DNA of 64,000 nucleotides from Leifsonia sp. EB41 (GCF_041262565.1 NZ_JBGCCJ010000001.1:1-64000); one strand, 5' to 3'. Shown: positions 38,050 through 48,230, numbered from the stretch's first letter. Program-made: numbers and translations. The notes: generated from the letters alone by a model not told the origin.

Positions 38050-39597
38050 ATGACGGATCTGACCAGGCTCCCCGCCGCGACCCTCGCCGACCTGCTCGCC
38101 ACGCGCGAGGTCTCCTCGGTGGAGGCCACCCGCGCCCACCTCGACCGCATCGAGTCGGTCGACGCCGACGTGCACGCGTTCCTGCACGTCGCTGGCGAGA
38201 ACGCCGTCCGCACCGCGGCCGAGATCGACGGCCGCCGGGCCGCGGGCGACCCGCTCGGCCCGCTCGCCGGCGTCCCCGTCGCGATCAAGGACGTGCTCGC
38301 CACCCACGACATGCCGTCGACCTCCGGCTCGCGCATCCTCGAGGGCTGGATCCCGCCGTACGACGCCACGGTCGTCCGCAAACTGCGCGAGGCCGACCTG
38401 GTGCCGCTCGGCAAGACCAACATGGACGAGTTCGCGATGGGCTCCTCCACCGAGCACTCCGCGTACGGCCCCACCCGCAACCCGTGGGACCTGGAGCGCA
38501 TCCCCGGCGGCTCCGGCGGTGGCTCTGCCGCGGCCGTCGCCGCCTTCGAGGCGCCGTTCGCGCTCGGCTCCGACACCGGTGGCTCGATCCGTCAGCCCGC
38601 CGCTGTCACCGGCTCGGTGGGCGTCAAGCCGACCTACGGCGGCGTCAGCCGCTACGGCGCGATCGCGCTGGCGAGCTCGCTCGACCAGGTCGGCCCGGTC
38701 TCCCGCAGTGTGCTGGACGCCGGTCTGTTGCACGACGTGATCGCGGGCCACGACAAGTTCGACTCCACCTCCCTGACCGACACCTGGCCGTCGATGGCCG
38801 ACGCCGCCCGGGCGGGTCTGCGCGACGGCGCCCTGAAGGGCGCGCGGGTCGGCGTCGTGCGCGAACTCAACGGCGAGGGCTTCCAGGCGGGCGTCAAGCA
38901 GCGCTTCGTGGAGGCGCTGGCGATCCTGGAGGGCGCGGGCGCCGAGATCGTGGAGGTCGAGGCCCCGAGCTTCGAGTACGCGGTCGCGGCCTACTACCTG
39001 ATCCTCCCGGCCGAGGCGTCCAGCAACCTGGCCCGCTTCGACTCGGTGCGCTTCGGCCTGCGGGTGAACCCGGAGGACGGCCCCGTCACCGTCGAGCGCG
39101 TGATGGCGGCGACCCGCGACGCCGGCTTCGGCACCGAGGTCAAGCGCCGCATCATCCTCGGCACCTACGCGTTGAGCGCCGGCTACTACGACGCCTACTA
39201 CGGCTCGGCCCAGAAGGTCCGCACGCTCATCCAGCGCGACTTCTCCGCCGCGTTCGAGAAGGTGGACGTGCTGGTCAGCCCGAGCGCTCCGACCACGGCG
39301 TTCAAGTTCGGCGAGAAGCTGGCCGACCCGATGGCGATGTACCTCAACGACATCACCACCATCCCGGCGAACCTCGCGGGCGTGCCCGGCATGGGCCTCC
39401 CGATCGGCCTCGCGCCGGAGGACGGCCTCCCGGTCGGCATGCAGCTCATGACGCCTGCACGTGCCGACGCCCGGCTCTACACCATCGGCGCCGCCCTGGA
39501 GCAGCTCCTGGAGGAGCAGTGGGGCGGCAGTCTGCTGAGCCAGGCGCCCGATCTGAGCGCCACCGAGATGTTCGCGAGCGAAGAGGGAGCGGTCTGA
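38050..39597 (+). CDS. gatA: Aspartyl/glutamyl-tRNA amidotransferase subunit A
   Basis: A 515-residue amidase-signature protein that releases ammonia from glutamine. The Ser-cisSer-Lys triad is visible as Lys in [11 protein letters not shown], Ser in [12 protein letters not shown] and Ser in [12 protein letters not shown]. Its stop shares a base with the gatB ATG (TGATG), so synthesis is coupled. Confidence 0.98.
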   Translation: MTDLTRLPAATLADLLATREVSSVEATRAHLDRIESVDADVHAFLHVAGENAVRTAAEIDGRRAAGDPLGPLAGVPVAIKDVLATHDMPSTSGSRILEGWIPPYDATVVRKLREADLVPLGKTNMDEFAMGSSTEHSAYGPTRNPWDLERIPGGSGGGSAAAVAAFEAPFALGSDTGGSIRQPAAVTGSVGVKPTYGGVSRYGAIALASSLDQVGPVSRSVLDAGLLHDVIAGHDKFDSTSLTDTWPSMADAARAGLRDGALKGARVGVVRELNGEGFQAGVKQRFVEALAILEGAGAEIVEVEAPSFEYAVAAYYLILPAEASSNLARFDSVRFGLRVNPEDGPVTVERVMAATRDAGFGTEVKRRIILGTYALSAGYYDAYYGSAQKVRTLIQRDFSAAFEKVDVLVSPSAPTTAFKFGEKLADPMAMYLNDITTIPANLAGVPGMGLPIGLAPEDGLPVGMQLMTPARADARLYTIGAALEQLLEEQWGGSLLSQAPDLSATEMFASEEGAV

Positions 39598-41096
39598 TGG
39601 CCAAGGCCCAGTTGATGGACTACGAGAAGGCCCTCGAACTGTTCGAGCCGGTGCTCGGCTTCGAGGTGCACGTCGAGCTGAACACCGCGACCAAGATGTT
39701 CTGCGGCTGCGCGAACGAGTTCGGCTCCGGCGCGAACACGAACACCTGCCCGACCTGCCTGGGCCTGCCCGGCGGTCTCCCGCAGGTCAACGAGAAGGCG
39801 ATCGAGTCGAGCATCCGCCTCGGGCTGGCGCTCGGCTGCGACATCGCCGAGTCGAGCCGGTTCGCGCGGAAGAACTACTTCTACCCCGACCTGGCGAAGG
39901 ACTTCCAGACCTCCCAGTACGACGAGCCGATCGCGCACGACGGCGAGGTCACGATCGAGCTGGAGGGCGGCCGCGAGCTGACCATCCAGATCGAGCGCGC
40001 GCACATGGAGGAGGACGCCGGCAAGCTCACGCACGTCGGCGGCGCCACCGGCCGCATCCAGGGCGCGGACTACTCGCTGGTCGACTTCAACCGCGGCGGC
40101 GTCCCGCTGGTCGAGATCGTCACCAAGATGATCGAGGGCGCGGAGGGCGACGCGCCGGAGGTCGGCCGCACCTACGTGCGCGCCATCCGCGACCTGGTGA
40201 AGGCGCTCGGCGTCTCGAACGCGCGCATGGAGGAGGGCAACGTCCGCTGCGACGCGAACGTCTCGCTCCGCCGCCGCGGCTCGTCCGAGCTCGGCACCCG
40301 CACCGAGACCAAGAACGTGAACTCGCTGCGCTCGATCGAGCGCGCGGTCCGCTACGAGATCCAGCGCCAGGCGGCGATCCTCGACGCCGGCGGCACGATC
40401 ACCCAGGAGACCCGGCACTGGCACGAGGACACCGGCACCACCTCCGCCGGCCGTCCCAAGTCGGACGCCGACGACTACCGGTACTTCCCCGAGCCCGACC
40501 TGGTGCCCGTCGCGCCGAGCCGCGAGTGGGTCGAGGAACTGCGCGGCACCCTCCCGGAGGCGCCGGCCGCGCGCCGCAAGCGCCTTTCCGCCGAGTGGGG
40601 CTTCACCGCCCTGGAGTTCCAGGACGTGGACAACGCCGAGCTGCTGGACGAACTGGAGGCGACCATCGCCGCCGGCGCCACCCCGGCAGCCGCACGCAAG
40701 TGGTGGACCGGCGAGATCGCCCGCCTCGCGAACGCGCAGGGCGTCCCGGCCGGCACGCTGGTCAGCCCGCAGCACGTCGCCGAGCTCGCCGCCCTGGTCG
40801 AGGAGGGCACACTCACCGACCGCCTGGCCCGCCAGGTGCTGGAGGGCGTCGTCGCCGGCGAGGGCGCTCCGCAGGAGGTCGTGGACGCCCGCGGGCTCGC
40901 GGTCGTCTCCGACGACGGCGCGCTGATCGCGGCCATCGACGAGGCGCTCGCGGCCCAGCCGGACGTGCTGGAGAAGATCCGCGACGGCAAGGTCCAGGCC
41001 GCCGGCGCGGTCATCGGCGCCGTCATGAAGGCGATGAAGGGCCAGGCGGACGCCGCACGCGTGCGCGAGCTGGTGCTGGAGCGCGCCTCGCAGTGA
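39597..41096 (+). CDS. gatB: Aspartyl/glutamyl-tRNA amidotransferase subunit B
   Basis: A 499-residue kinase-type subunit that phosphorylates the tRNA-bound glutamate. [16 protein letters not shown] is followed by the zinc-type cysteines CGCANEF and CPTCLGLPG, then [14 protein letters not shown]. The C-terminal tail domain binds tRNA. The gene ends ahead of a long imperfect palindrome (41110-41166). Confidence 0.98.
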   Translation: MAKAQLMDYEKALELFEPVLGFEVHVELNTATKMFCGCANEFGSGANTNTCPTCLGLPGGLPQVNEKAIESSIRLGLALGCDIAESSRFARKNYFYPDLAKDFQTSQYDEPIAHDGEVTIELEGGRELTIQIERAHMEEDAGKLTHVGGATGRIQGADYSLVDFNRGGVPLVEIVTKMIEGAEGDAPEVGRTYVRAIRDLVKALGVSNARMEEGNVRCDANVSLRRRGSSELGTRTETKNVNSLRSIERAVRYEIQRQAAILDAGGTITQETRHWHEDTGTTSAGRPKSDADDYRYFPEPDLVPVAPSREWVEELRGTLPEAPAARRKRLSAEWGFTALEFQDVDNAELLDELEATIAAGATPAAARKWWTGEIARLANAQGVPAGTLVSPQHVAELAALVEEGTLTDRLARQVLEGVVAGEGAPQEVVDARGLAVVSDDGALIAAIDEALAAQPDVLEKIRDGKVQAAGAVIGAVMKAMKGQADAARVRELVLERASQ

Positions 41097-41109
41097 CACC
41101 CACCGCCCG

Positions 41110-41166
41110 CGAGGGGCACGTAGTCGTCATTTAAGACCCCGCTCAGTGACAACAACGTGCCCCTCG
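41110..41166. repeat. Long imperfect extragenic palindrome after gatB
   Basis: Two 20-nt arms (41110-41129 and 41147-41166) are inverted, with two mismatches and a 12-bp perfect outer stem beginning CGAGGGGCACG. The loop is 17 nt. It sits between convergent genes, so it may terminate both, but it lacks T runs and resembles a REP-type unit. Confidence 0.7.
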
Positions 41167-41193
41167 GCTATCGGTGCGCGCCTGGGATGGCCG

Positions 41194-41781
41194 TCAGAGC
41201 ATCCAGGCGGTGCAGTTGCCGTCGTCGTCGCGCTGCGCGCACTGCCACGACGGCTCGCAGTACAGGAGGTTGCCGTCGGCGTCCACGTGGGCGACGTTCG
41301 GCGGCGGGCACTGGGCGAGGGCGTCGTCGGTCGGCGTGCCGTCGGCGGGGGCCGGGTCGGTCGTCTGGCCGCCGCTCGCCGGGCCGCCGGTGGCACCGGA
41401 GCCGGCGGGAGCCCCGCCGCCGCTCTGCTGTGCCGCCTGGTCGGCTGCCGCCTGGTCTGCCGCCGCCTGATCCGCAGCCGCCTGTTCTGCTGCGGCCTGC
41501 GCGGCTGCGGCCTCCGCGGCCGCCTGCTCGGCCAGCGCCTGCTGCTCGGCCGTGAGCCGCGCGCCGAGCCCGTTGCGGTAGTCGCCCTGATCGTGGCGGA
41601 GCGAGTCCGCCACCGCCGCCTGCTGTGCGGCCCTGACCGAGGCGGCGTGCGCGTCCGCCTCGGCAGCGCGCGCCGCGGAATACGTCACCGTCACGATGAG
41701 CAGGACGAGCGCGACGATGGCCGCCGCGCTCGCGATGAGGCCCTTGGGGTGCCCCCGCCATGCTTTCGTGAACGTATTCAT
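41194..41781 (-). CDS. Membrane-anchored Ala/Gln-rich protein with Cys-rich tail
   Basis: A 195-residue protein. The N-terminus is cytoplasmic and basic, then one TM helix (AAAIVALVLLIVTVTYSAA). A long helical region is rich in AAADQ repeats, followed by a Gly/Pro linker and a C-terminal segment with four cysteines (CPPPN, YCEPSWQC, NCTAW) that could form disulfides outside the cell. No family recognised. The tail holding aspartate and tryptophan resembles small actinobacterial exported domains. The ATG is seven bases after TACCCT, a leaderless arrangement. Confidence 0.75.
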   Translation of the reverse strand: MNTFTKAWRGHPKGLIASAAAIVALVLLIVTVTYSAARAAEADAHAASVRAAQQAAVADSLRHDQGDYRNGLGARLTAEQQALAEQAAAEAAAAQAAAEQAAADQAAADQAAADQAAQQSGGGAPAGSGATGGPASGGQTTDPAPADGTPTDDALAQCPPPNVAHVDADGNLLYCEPSWQCAQRDDDGNCTAWML

Positions 41782-41788
41782 AGAAAGC

Positions 41789-41794
41789 AGGGTA
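41789..41794 (-). promoter_or_regulatory. -10 for leaderless start at 41781
   Basis: TACCCT on the minus strand, then seven bases, then ATG. Confidence 0.45.
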
Positions 41795-41845
41795 GACCAT
41801 TCGGTCCGCTCCGGCCTAGCACCGCGTGCGGGCCGTGCCGCGCGC

Positions 41846-41851
41846 TACCGT
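41846..41851 (+). promoter_or_regulatory. -10 for leaderless start at 41858
   Basis: TACCGT, six bases, then ATG. It is divergent from the promoter at 41789-41794. Confidence 0.5.
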
Positions 41852-41857
41852 AGGCGC

Positions 41858-42418
41858 ATGGGCGTCTTCACTCTCGGCGGGCTGACCACGGCTCCCGCCT
41901 CCTCCCGCACCGACCTGCTGGCCCCGGCCACCCTCGCGACCGTGACGGAGCTCGGCTGGCTCGACGAGGTCGGCGTCGTGGAGATCGACCCGGACGTGTC
42001 CGACACCGCCGCGACCCAGGAGCAGTTCGGCCTCAGCGCCGACACGCTCGCCAACTGCGTCGTGGTCGGCGGCAAGCGCGAGGGCGTGGAGCGGATCGCC
42101 GCCTGCGTGGTGCTCGCCACCACGCGCGCCGACGTCAACAACACCGTCAAGCGGCTGCTGGACGTCCGCAAGGCGTCCTTCCTCCCGATGGAGCGCGCCG
42201 TCGAGCTGACCGGGATGGAGTACGGCGGCATCACGCCGATCGGACTGCCGGCCGAGTGGCCGTTGCTGGTGGACTCCCGCGTCACGGCCGACGGCGTCGT
42301 GGTCATCATCGGGTCCGGCGTGCGCCGGTCCAAGATCCTGCTCCCCGGCCGGCTGCTGGGCGAGCTCCCGTCCGCGCAGGTCATCGACGGGCTCGGTCAG
42401 GAGTTCGCACCGCGATGA
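41858..42418 (+). CDS. YbaK-domain protein (aminoacyl-tRNA editing-like)
   Basis: A 186-residue protein with the YbaK/ProX fold. CVVVGGKREGVERIAACVVLATTRADVN and YGGITPIGLPAEWPLLVD match the family's core strands and the GGIxPxG loop. It is divergent from the ybaK at 28718. The usual catalytic lysine neighbourhood appears as VRKASF. Possible mischarged-tRNA hydrolase of unknown specificity. The stop overlaps the next ATG (ATGA). Confidence 0.82.
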   Translation: MGVFTLGGLTTAPASSRTDLLAPATLATVTELGWLDEVGVVEIDPDVSDTAATQEQFGLSADTLANCVVVGGKREGVERIAACVVLATTRADVNNTVKRLLDVRKASFLPMERAVELTGMEYGGITPIGLPAEWPLLVDSRVTADGVVVIIGSGVRRSKILLPGRLLGELPSAQVIDGLGQEFAPR

Positions 42419-43335
42419 CCGGAGCCGGCGTCGACCGCCTCCTCGGCCCGGTGCGCTCGCACCTGATCGAGACGCTGTCCGGGCGCTCCGACCGCGTCCC
42501 GAGCTGGGTGCTGCGCCTGGAGGACGGCGAGGACGAGGGCTTCTTCCCCGCGGGCGGCGCCGCCTGGACGGTGCACGGCGGGATGCCGACGCTCGTCGCC
42601 GGAGTCCGCGCCCTGCTGCTGCAGGCGCTGCATCCCGGCGCCCTCGCGGGCGTGCGCGAGCACTCCCGCTACCGCGAGGACCCGCTGGGCCGACTGGCCG
42701 GCACGATCCAGTGGATCCACACCGTCACCTTCGGCAGCCGCGGCCAGGCCGTCGCCGGCTCGGAGTTGGTGAAGACCCTGCACGAGCGCGTCCACGGCAG
42801 CTACGTCGACGGGCACGGCGTCACCCGCCCGTACAGCGCGAACGACCCCGACCTGGCCGAGTTGGTGCACCTGGCCTTCACCGACGCCTTCCTCACCGCG
42901 CACGAGCGCTGGGGGTCGCCGATCCCGGGAGGAGCGGACGGGTACGTGAACGAGTGGGCGACCGCGGCTGAGCTGATGGGCGTCGACGATCCCCCGCGCA
43001 CCGCCGCCGACCTGCGCGCCCGCATCGACGCGGTGACCGACGCGGGGGAGCTGCGCGGCGGGCCGGACGTGGAGGAGATCGTGCGCTTCATCCGGCGTGC
43101 CCCGCTGCGCTGGACGCTGCGGCCGTCGTACAGGGTGCTGTTCCGCGCGGCGGTCTCCACGCTGGAGCCGCGGCACCGCGCGCTGCTCGGGCTGCCCGTC
43201 GCCGACCGGCTGCCGATCCACAGCGCGACGGCCGTCGTGCTGGGGGGAGCGCAGGTGCTGCTCGGACCGCGGACGCAGGCGGAGCTGGCTGCCAGGAGGC
43301 GGCTGGCGCGGCTGGACGCGACGACGGGAGTCTGA
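42415..43335 (+). CDS. MpaB/DUF2236 family oxygenase-like protein
   Basis: A 306-residue mostly helical protein of the DUF2236 group, which includes latex-clearing haem oxygenase and fungal MpaB. Landmarks are ALLLQALHPGALAGVREHSRYREDPLGRL, the TVTFG segment and LVHLAFTDAFLTAHERWG with conserved histidines. Natural function in bacteria is mostly unknown. Translation is coupled to the YbaK-domain gene by a four-base overlap. Confidence 0.85.
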   Translation: MTGAGVDRLLGPVRSHLIETLSGRSDRVPSWVLRLEDGEDEGFFPAGGAAWTVHGGMPTLVAGVRALLLQALHPGALAGVREHSRYREDPLGRLAGTIQWIHTVTFGSRGQAVAGSELVKTLHERVHGSYVDGHGVTRPYSANDPDLAELVHLAFTDAFLTAHERWGSPIPGGADGYVNEWATAAELMGVDDPPRTAADLRARIDAVTDAGELRGGPDVEEIVRFIRRAPLRWTLRPSYRVLFRAAVSTLEPRHRALLGLPVADRLPIHSATAVVLGGAQVLLGPRTQAELAARRRLARLDATTGV

Positions 43336-43506
43336 CCGGGGCCGGCCCGCTCGCGGCTGTCTGCGCACCGAGCAGTCGGTGCTCCGGACTGTCTGTCCTC
43401 CGGTTGTCTGTGAGAACGTGCAACCTGCGCGGCCCGCTTCGGAGCTACGCTGTCGTCCGGTGGCCCGCTCATCGCCGAGCGGACCCGAGTCACCGGAGGT
43501 GTTGCC

Positions 43507-45264
43507 ATGACATCCACCCGTCCTACCGCGCCCGACGAGGCCGGGAACAAGGGTCTGAAGGGGGGCGCGCTCGGCCTGGTGTCGAGCGTCGTGGTGGGCG
43601 TCGCCTCCACCGCCCCCGCGTACAGCCTCGCGGCCAGCCTGGGCTTCATCGTCGTCGGCGGCACGCTCGCCGCCGGCGTGAAGGCGCCGGGCATCGTGCT
43701 GCTGGCGTTCATCCCGATGTACCTCATCGCCGTCGCATACCAGGAGCTCAACAAGGCGGAGCCGGACTGCGGGACGACCTTCACCTGGGCGGCGCGCGCC
43801 TTCGGCCCGATCACCGGTTGGATGGGCGGCTGGGGCATCGTCATCGCCGACATCATCGTGATGTCGAACCTGGCGCAGATCGCCGGCAGTTACTCCTTCA
43901 CGTTCATCGGCGGCTTCGGCCTCCCCGGCGTCGCGGCGCTCGCCAACAACGCCGTGGCCGTGACGATAGCCGGGCTGATCTGGATCGCCCTGATGACCTG
44001 GATCTGCTATCGCGGCATCGAGGTGTCGGCGCGCGTGCAGTACGTCCTGCTCGGCTTCGAGATCGTCATCCTGATCTTCTTCGCGGCCTTCGCACTGGCG
44101 AAGGTCTACACCGGCAACGCGGAGCCGTACTCGCTGATCCCGCAGTGGTCGTGGTTCAACCCGTTTACCCTCGACTTCGGCAAGACCATCGCCCCCGCAC
44201 TGCTGACCGCCATCTTCATCTACTGGGGCTGGGACACCGCGGTGTCGATCAACGAGGAGACCAAGAACCCGGAGAAGACCCCGGGCCGCGCTGCCGTCAT
44301 CAGCACCCTGCTCCTGCTGGCCACCTACGCCATCGTCACCGTCGCCACCGTGGCCTTCGCCGGCGTCGGAGACAAGGGCATCGGCCTCGCCAACCCGGCC
44401 AACTCGGCCGACGTGTTCTCGGCGATCGGCCCGACGCTGTTCGGCAGCGGTCCGCTCGGCTCCATCCTGCTGACGCTCCTCGGGTTCTCGATCCTGACCT
44501 CGGCGTCGGCCTCGACCCAGACCACGATCCTCCCGACGGCGCGCACGACCCTGTCGATGGCGGTCTACAAGGCCATCCCCGAGAAGTTCGCGAAGATCCA
44601 CCCGAAGTTCCTGACCCCCACCTGGTCGACGGTCGGCATGGGGATCGCCTCGGCGGCGTTCTACCTGCTGTTCACCTTCATCAGCGTCACCCTCCTGACC
44701 GCCCTGATCGGCTCGCTCGGCCTGATGATCGCGTTCTACTACGGCCTCACCGGGTTCGCCTGCGTCTGGTACTACCGCCGGACGCTGTTCTCGAGCTTCC
44801 GGCACGCGATCATGCGCGGGCTGTTCCCGCTGCTCGGTGGTGTGATGCTCGTCGCCGTGTTCATCTACGGGGTGATCCAGTTCGCGGCGCCCGATTGGCT
44901 GCAGGACGCGAACGGGAAGAACGTGACCATCTTCGGCATCGGCGCGGAGGCCGTGGTCGGCATCGGCGGCATCCTGATCGGCGTCGTGCTGATGATCGTC
45001 TGGCGGATCATCCGGCCCGACTACTTCAAGGGCCTCACGCTTCCGCGCAAGAGCGACGACATCGTGCTCGCGCCTGAGGTGGTCGGCGCGGACTCGGTGT
45101 TCGGCTCGGTGGCGGCGCGGCTGCCGGCCACCGTCATCGCGCCCGACTTCTCCAACCTCCCCGAGGGCCAGACCCCGGTCAATGCGGATACGCTCGAAGA
45201 GGTCGACGAGCCGGCGGACCTGCCGCCGGCCGATCCCGACCTCCCGCGGAAGGGGAGTGAGTGA
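43507..45264 (+). CDS. APC-superfamily amino-acid permease
   Basis: A 585-residue, 12-TM APC transporter. TM1 starts LGLVSSVVVGVASTAPAYSLAASLGF, and PDCGTTFTWAARAFGP and YWGWDTAVSINEETKNPEKTPGRA are typical. A long charged C-terminal tail follows the last helix. GGAGG with a seven-base spacer precedes the ATG. The 171-bp upstream gap holds a TACGCT-like hexamer and three CTGTCTG-like words but no gene. The substrate is not readable. Coupled to the thioesterase by GTGA. Confidence 0.9.
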   Translation: MTSTRPTAPDEAGNKGLKGGALGLVSSVVVGVASTAPAYSLAASLGFIVVGGTLAAGVKAPGIVLLAFIPMYLIAVAYQELNKAEPDCGTTFTWAARAFGPITGWMGGWGIVIADIIVMSNLAQIAGSYSFTFIGGFGLPGVAALANNAVAVTIAGLIWIALMTWICYRGIEVSARVQYVLLGFEIVILIFFAAFALAKVYTGNAEPYSLIPQWSWFNPFTLDFGKTIAPALLTAIFIYWGWDTAVSINEETKNPEKTPGRAAVISTLLLLATYAIVTVATVAFAGVGDKGIGLANPANSADVFSAIGPTLFGSGPLGSILLTLLGFSILTSASASTQTTILPTARTTLSMAVYKAIPEKFAKIHPKFLTPTWSTVGMGIASAAFYLLFTFISVTLLTALIGSLGLMIAFYYGLTGFACVWYYRRTLFSSFRHAIMRGLFPLLGGVMLVAVFIYGVIQFAAPDWLQDANGKNVTIFGIGAEAVVGIGGILIGVVLMIVWRIIRPDYFKGLTLPRKSDDIVLAPEVVGADSVFGSVAARLPATVIAPDFSNLPEGQTPVNADTLEEVDEPADLPPADPDLPRKGSE

Positions 45265-45752
45265 GCGAACGCAGCCGAACCGTCCACTGGGAGGACCCCG
45301 CCCCGGGCGTCGCCGTCATGCCGACGGTGAGCGGCCTCGCGTACCTGCAGAAGATGATCGCGGGGGAGCTGCCGCCGCCGCCCATTGCGAAGCTGATGGG
45401 GATGGCCCTGACGGAGGCCGAGACCGGGCGGGCGGTGTTCGTCTGCGAGCCCGACGAGTCGCACTACAACCCGATCGGGACGGTGCACGGCGGACTGGTG
45501 TGCACCCTGCTGGACTCGGCGATCGGCTGCGCGGTGCAGTCGACGCTGGCGCAGGGCCAGGGCTACACGTCGATCGAGATCAAGGTGAACTACCTCCGGC
45601 CGGTGTTCGCCGGCAGTGGCCCGCTCACCTGCAGCGCGACGGTGACCAAGCCGGGCAACCGGGTGGCGTTCGCGGACGGCGTGGTGACGGACGGCAGCGG
45701 GAAGACGGTCGCCACGGCGACGGGGTCCCTGCTGGTGTTCCCGATCGGCTGA
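45261..45752 (+). CDS. PaaI-type hotdog thioesterase
   Basis: A 163-residue single hotdog domain. The active-site segment NPIGTVHGGLVCTLLDSAIG holds the HGG turn and the catalytic Asp, and YTSIEIKVNYLRPVF is the beta-strand that follows. It hydrolyses acyl-CoA thioesters. The GTG overlaps the permease stop. The convergent acyl-CoA ligase gene next to it suggests linked acyl-CoA metabolism. Confidence 0.9.
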   Translation: MSERSRTVHWEDPAPGVAVMPTVSGLAYLQKMIAGELPPPPIAKLMGMALTEAETGRAVFVCEPDESHYNPIGTVHGGLVCTLLDSAIGCAVQSTLAQGQGYTSIEIKVNYLRPVFAGSGPLTCSATVTKPGNRVAFADGVVTDGSGKTVATATGSLLVFPIG

Positions 45753-45764
45753 CGCCCGACCACT

Positions 45765-47468
45765 TCAGGACGCCGCCGCCTCCTGCTGCGCCACGAGTTG
45801 GTCGCGTACCTTCCTGCGGATGACCTTGCCGACGATGCTGCGCGGCAGCTCCTCCACCTGCACGACGTGCTTCGGCACCTTGTACGCGGTCAGGCAGTCC
45901 CGGCCGTAGGCACGGATGGCCTCCTCGTCGAACGACGCCCCCGGCTCCATGACGACCGCGGCCACCACGTCCTCGCCGCCGCGGCGGTGGGGGAGGCCGA
46001 CCACGGCGACGTCCGCGACGCCCTCGAAGCTGCGCAGCGCGTCCTCCACCTCGGTCGGGGAGACGTTGAAGCCGCCGGTGACGATGAGCTCCTTGATCCG
46101 GTCCACGATGCGCACGAAGCCGTCCTCGTCCATCGTGACGACGTCGCCGGTGCGGAACCAGCCGTCCGCGGTGAGCGCCTTGGCAGACTCGTCGGCGTTG
46201 CGCCAGTAGCCGGAGAAGACCTGCGGTCCGCGGGCGAGCAGCTCGCCCTCCTCGCCGAACGCGCGGTCGACGGCCGGGTCCTCCGGGTCGGCGACGCGGA
46301 GCTCCGTGCCGGGCAGCGGGAGGCCGACGGTTCCGGCCCTGCGGGTCGCGCCCACCGGGTTCGCCATCAGCACGGGCGAGCACTCGGAGAGGCCGTAGCC
46401 TTCCACCAGATAGCCGCCGGTCTTCGACTCCCACAGGTCCACGATGGTCTGCGGGAGGCTCATCGCACCGGAGATCGCGATGTCGATGCCCGAGAGCGAC
46501 ACCTTCCGCTTCTCGGCGGCCTGCACCAGCCGCTCGTAGATCGGCGGCACGGCGGGCAGGAACGTCGCGGGCCGCTTCTTCACGACATCCAGCACGAGGT
46601 CGGGGTCGAACTTCGGGAAGAGCACGAGCCGCGACCCCATGCTCATGGCGAAGGTCAGGCAGAGCGTGAGCCCGTAGGCGTGGAACAGCGGGAGGACCGC
46701 GTACACCACCGAGGTGCCGCGCTCGATCGTCGGCACCCACGCGCGCGCCTGCGCCGCGTTGACCGCGAGGTTGAGGTGGCTGAGCATGACGCCCTTGGGC
46801 CGCCCGGTGGTGCCGCTGGTGTACTGGATGAGCGCCAGGTCGTCGCGCTCCGGCCGCGGCACGGAGGCCTTCAACCGCCGGGACGACACCAGCGACTCCC
46901 ACGTGACGGCGCCGGAGACCTTCGCGGTGAGCTGCTCGCGCGCCTTCCGGGCGGCGGGCACCGGGAGGAGGAGGGCGAAGCGCTTGCTCGCGGGCATCCC
47001 GCGGGTGATGTCGACCGAGATCACGGTCGCCACGCCGAGGTCGGCAGGGAGATCCTGCACGGTCGGCACGACCTTGTCCCAGACGATCGCCACGGTCGCG
47101 CCGTGGTCCTCGAACTGGTGCCGGAGTTCGCGCGGCGTGTAAAGCGGGTTGTGCTCCACGACGACCGCGCCGAGCCGCAGCGCCGCGTAGAACGCGACCA
47201 CGTGCTGGGGGCAGTTCGGCAGCACCAGCGCGACCCGGTCGCCCTTGCGGACGCCGCGCTTGCGCAGGCCCTCCGCGGCGCGGGCGATCTGGTCGCCGAG
47301 CTCGGCGTAGGTCGTCGTCGCGCCGAAGAACTCCAGGGCGACGTGCTTTCCGTACGTCGCGACCGAGTCGTCGATCAGGTGGGCGAGGGAGCCCGCCGGC
47401 AGCTCGATGTCGGCGGGGACACCCGGCGCGTAGGCGGAGACCCAGGGACGATCGCTGTAACCACTCAC
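45765..47468 (-). CDS. Long-chain fatty-acid-CoA ligase
   Basis: A 567-residue ANL enzyme. The P-loop is YTSGTTGRPKGVM, then GYGLSECSPV, the hinge DRIKELIVTGGFNVSP, and the catalytic lysine in RSIVGKVIRRKVRD. It activates fatty acids as CoA thioesters. GTG 47468 (MSGYSDRPW) is preferred: TAGGCT (minus strand, 47476-47481) is seven bases upstream, whereas GTG 47474 lies only one base from that hexamer. Cytosolic or membrane-associated. Confidence 0.92.
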   Translation of the reverse strand: MSGYSDRPWVSAYAPGVPADIELPAGSLAHLIDDSVATYGKHVALEFFGATTTYAELGDQIARAAEGLRKRGVRKGDRVALVLPNCPQHVVAFYAALRLGAVVVEHNPLYTPRELRHQFEDHGATVAIVWDKVVPTVQDLPADLGVATVISVDITRGMPASKRFALLLPVPAARKAREQLTAKVSGAVTWESLVSSRRLKASVPRPERDDLALIQYTSGTTGRPKGVMLSHLNLAVNAAQARAWVPTIERGTSVVYAVLPLFHAYGLTLCLTFAMSMGSRLVLFPKFDPDLVLDVVKKRPATFLPAVPPIYERLVQAAEKRKVSLSGIDIAISGAMSLPQTIVDLWESKTGGYLVEGYGLSECSPVLMANPVGATRRAGTVGLPLPGTELRVADPEDPAVDRAFGEEGELLARGPQVFSGYWRNADESAKALTADGWFRTGDVVTMDEDGFVRIVDRIKELIVTGGFNVSPTEVEDALRSFEGVADVAVVGLPHRRGGEDVVAAVVMEPGASFDEEAIRAYGRDCLTAYKVPKHVVQVEELPRSIVGKVIRRKVRDQLVAQQEAAAS

Positions 47469-47475
47469 AGACACG

Positions 47476-47481
47476 AGCCTA
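47476..47481 (-). promoter_or_regulatory. -10 for leaderless acyl-CoA ligase transcript
   Basis: TAGGCT on the minus strand. It overlaps the last codons of the upstream NAD(P)-binding gene, and the spacing favours GTG 47468 over GTG 47474. Confidence 0.5.
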
Positions 47482-48144
47482 GGGGGCCGCCGTCAGCGTG
47501 CGCACGGCCTCCTCGATCGGGACGTCTCCGGAGACGACCTCCCAGGTGCGGCCGATCGTGGCGGGGTCGGCCAGGCAGACGGCGATCAGCCGGGCGACGT
47601 CCTCGCGTGCGATAGTGCCGCGCGGGACGCTCTCGCCAAGCTGAACCTCGCTCGTGCCCTCGTCGAAGGTCAGTCCGCCCGGGCGCAGGATGGTCCAGTC
47701 CAGTCCGGAGGCGCGCAGGTCGGCGTCGGCGTCGCGCTTGGCCTCCACGTAGGCGCGCCACTGCGGGTCGGCGTCCTCCGCCACCGGGCCGTCGACGCCC
47801 CAGGCGCTCACCTGCACGAACCGGCGGACGCCGGCGGAGGCGGCGGCCTCTGCGGACTTCACCGAGCCGGCGTAGTCGACCGTGCGCTTGCGGGCGACGC
47901 CGGAGCCCGCTCCGGCGCCCGCCGTGAAAACGACCGCGTCGCAGCCCACGAACGCCATCGCGATCGCGCCGGAGTCGGCCTGCTCGATGTCGATGACGTG
48001 GCCCTCGCCGCCGAGACGGTAGACGTCGTCGGCGTGCTCGTCGCTGCGGACCAGGCCGACGAACTCGTCCCCCCGGTCGTAGAGCACCCGCATGAGCTGC
48101 TGGGCGACTTTTCCGTGGGCTCCGACGATCGCGATTCGACTCAT
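47479..48144 (-). CDS. NAD(P)H-binding NmrA/atypical SDR protein
   Basis: A 221-residue Rossmann protein with GAHGKVAQQLMRVL at the N-terminus and DWTILRPGGLTF near the middle, matching the YwnB/BVR-B-like atypical SDRs. No classic Tyr-Lys pair at spacing three. GGAGG precedes the ATG. Second such gene in the window (see 20906). The substrate is unknown. Confidence 0.86.
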   Translation of the reverse strand: MSRIAIVGAHGKVAQQLMRVLYDRGDEFVGLVRSDEHADDVYRLGGEGHVIDIEQADSGAIAMAFVGCDAVVFTAGAGAGSGVARKRTVDYAGSVKSAEAAASAGVRRFVQVSAWGVDGPVAEDADPQWRAYVEAKRDADADLRASGLDWTILRPGGLTFDEGTSEVQLGESVPRGTIAREDVARLIAVCLADPATIGRTWEVVSGDVPIEEAVRTLTAAP

Positions 48145-48217
48145 GCCTCCATCTTGCTCCTGTTCCGGTCCGCTCCGCTCACGGCGAACGTGCGCGCGGC
48201 CCGGCGGGCGGATGCGT

Positions 48218-48223
48218 TACGGT
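48218..48223 (+). promoter_or_regulatory. -10 for leaderless start at 48231
   Basis: TACGGT, seven bases, then ATG. Confidence 0.45.
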
Positions 48224-48230
48224 CGTCCAC

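Noticed and set aside
42397-44805. Long antisense frame across the DUF2236 and permease genes
   Set aside because: Composition is Arg/Asp/Gln-rich with no motif, while the opposite strand encodes recognisable families.
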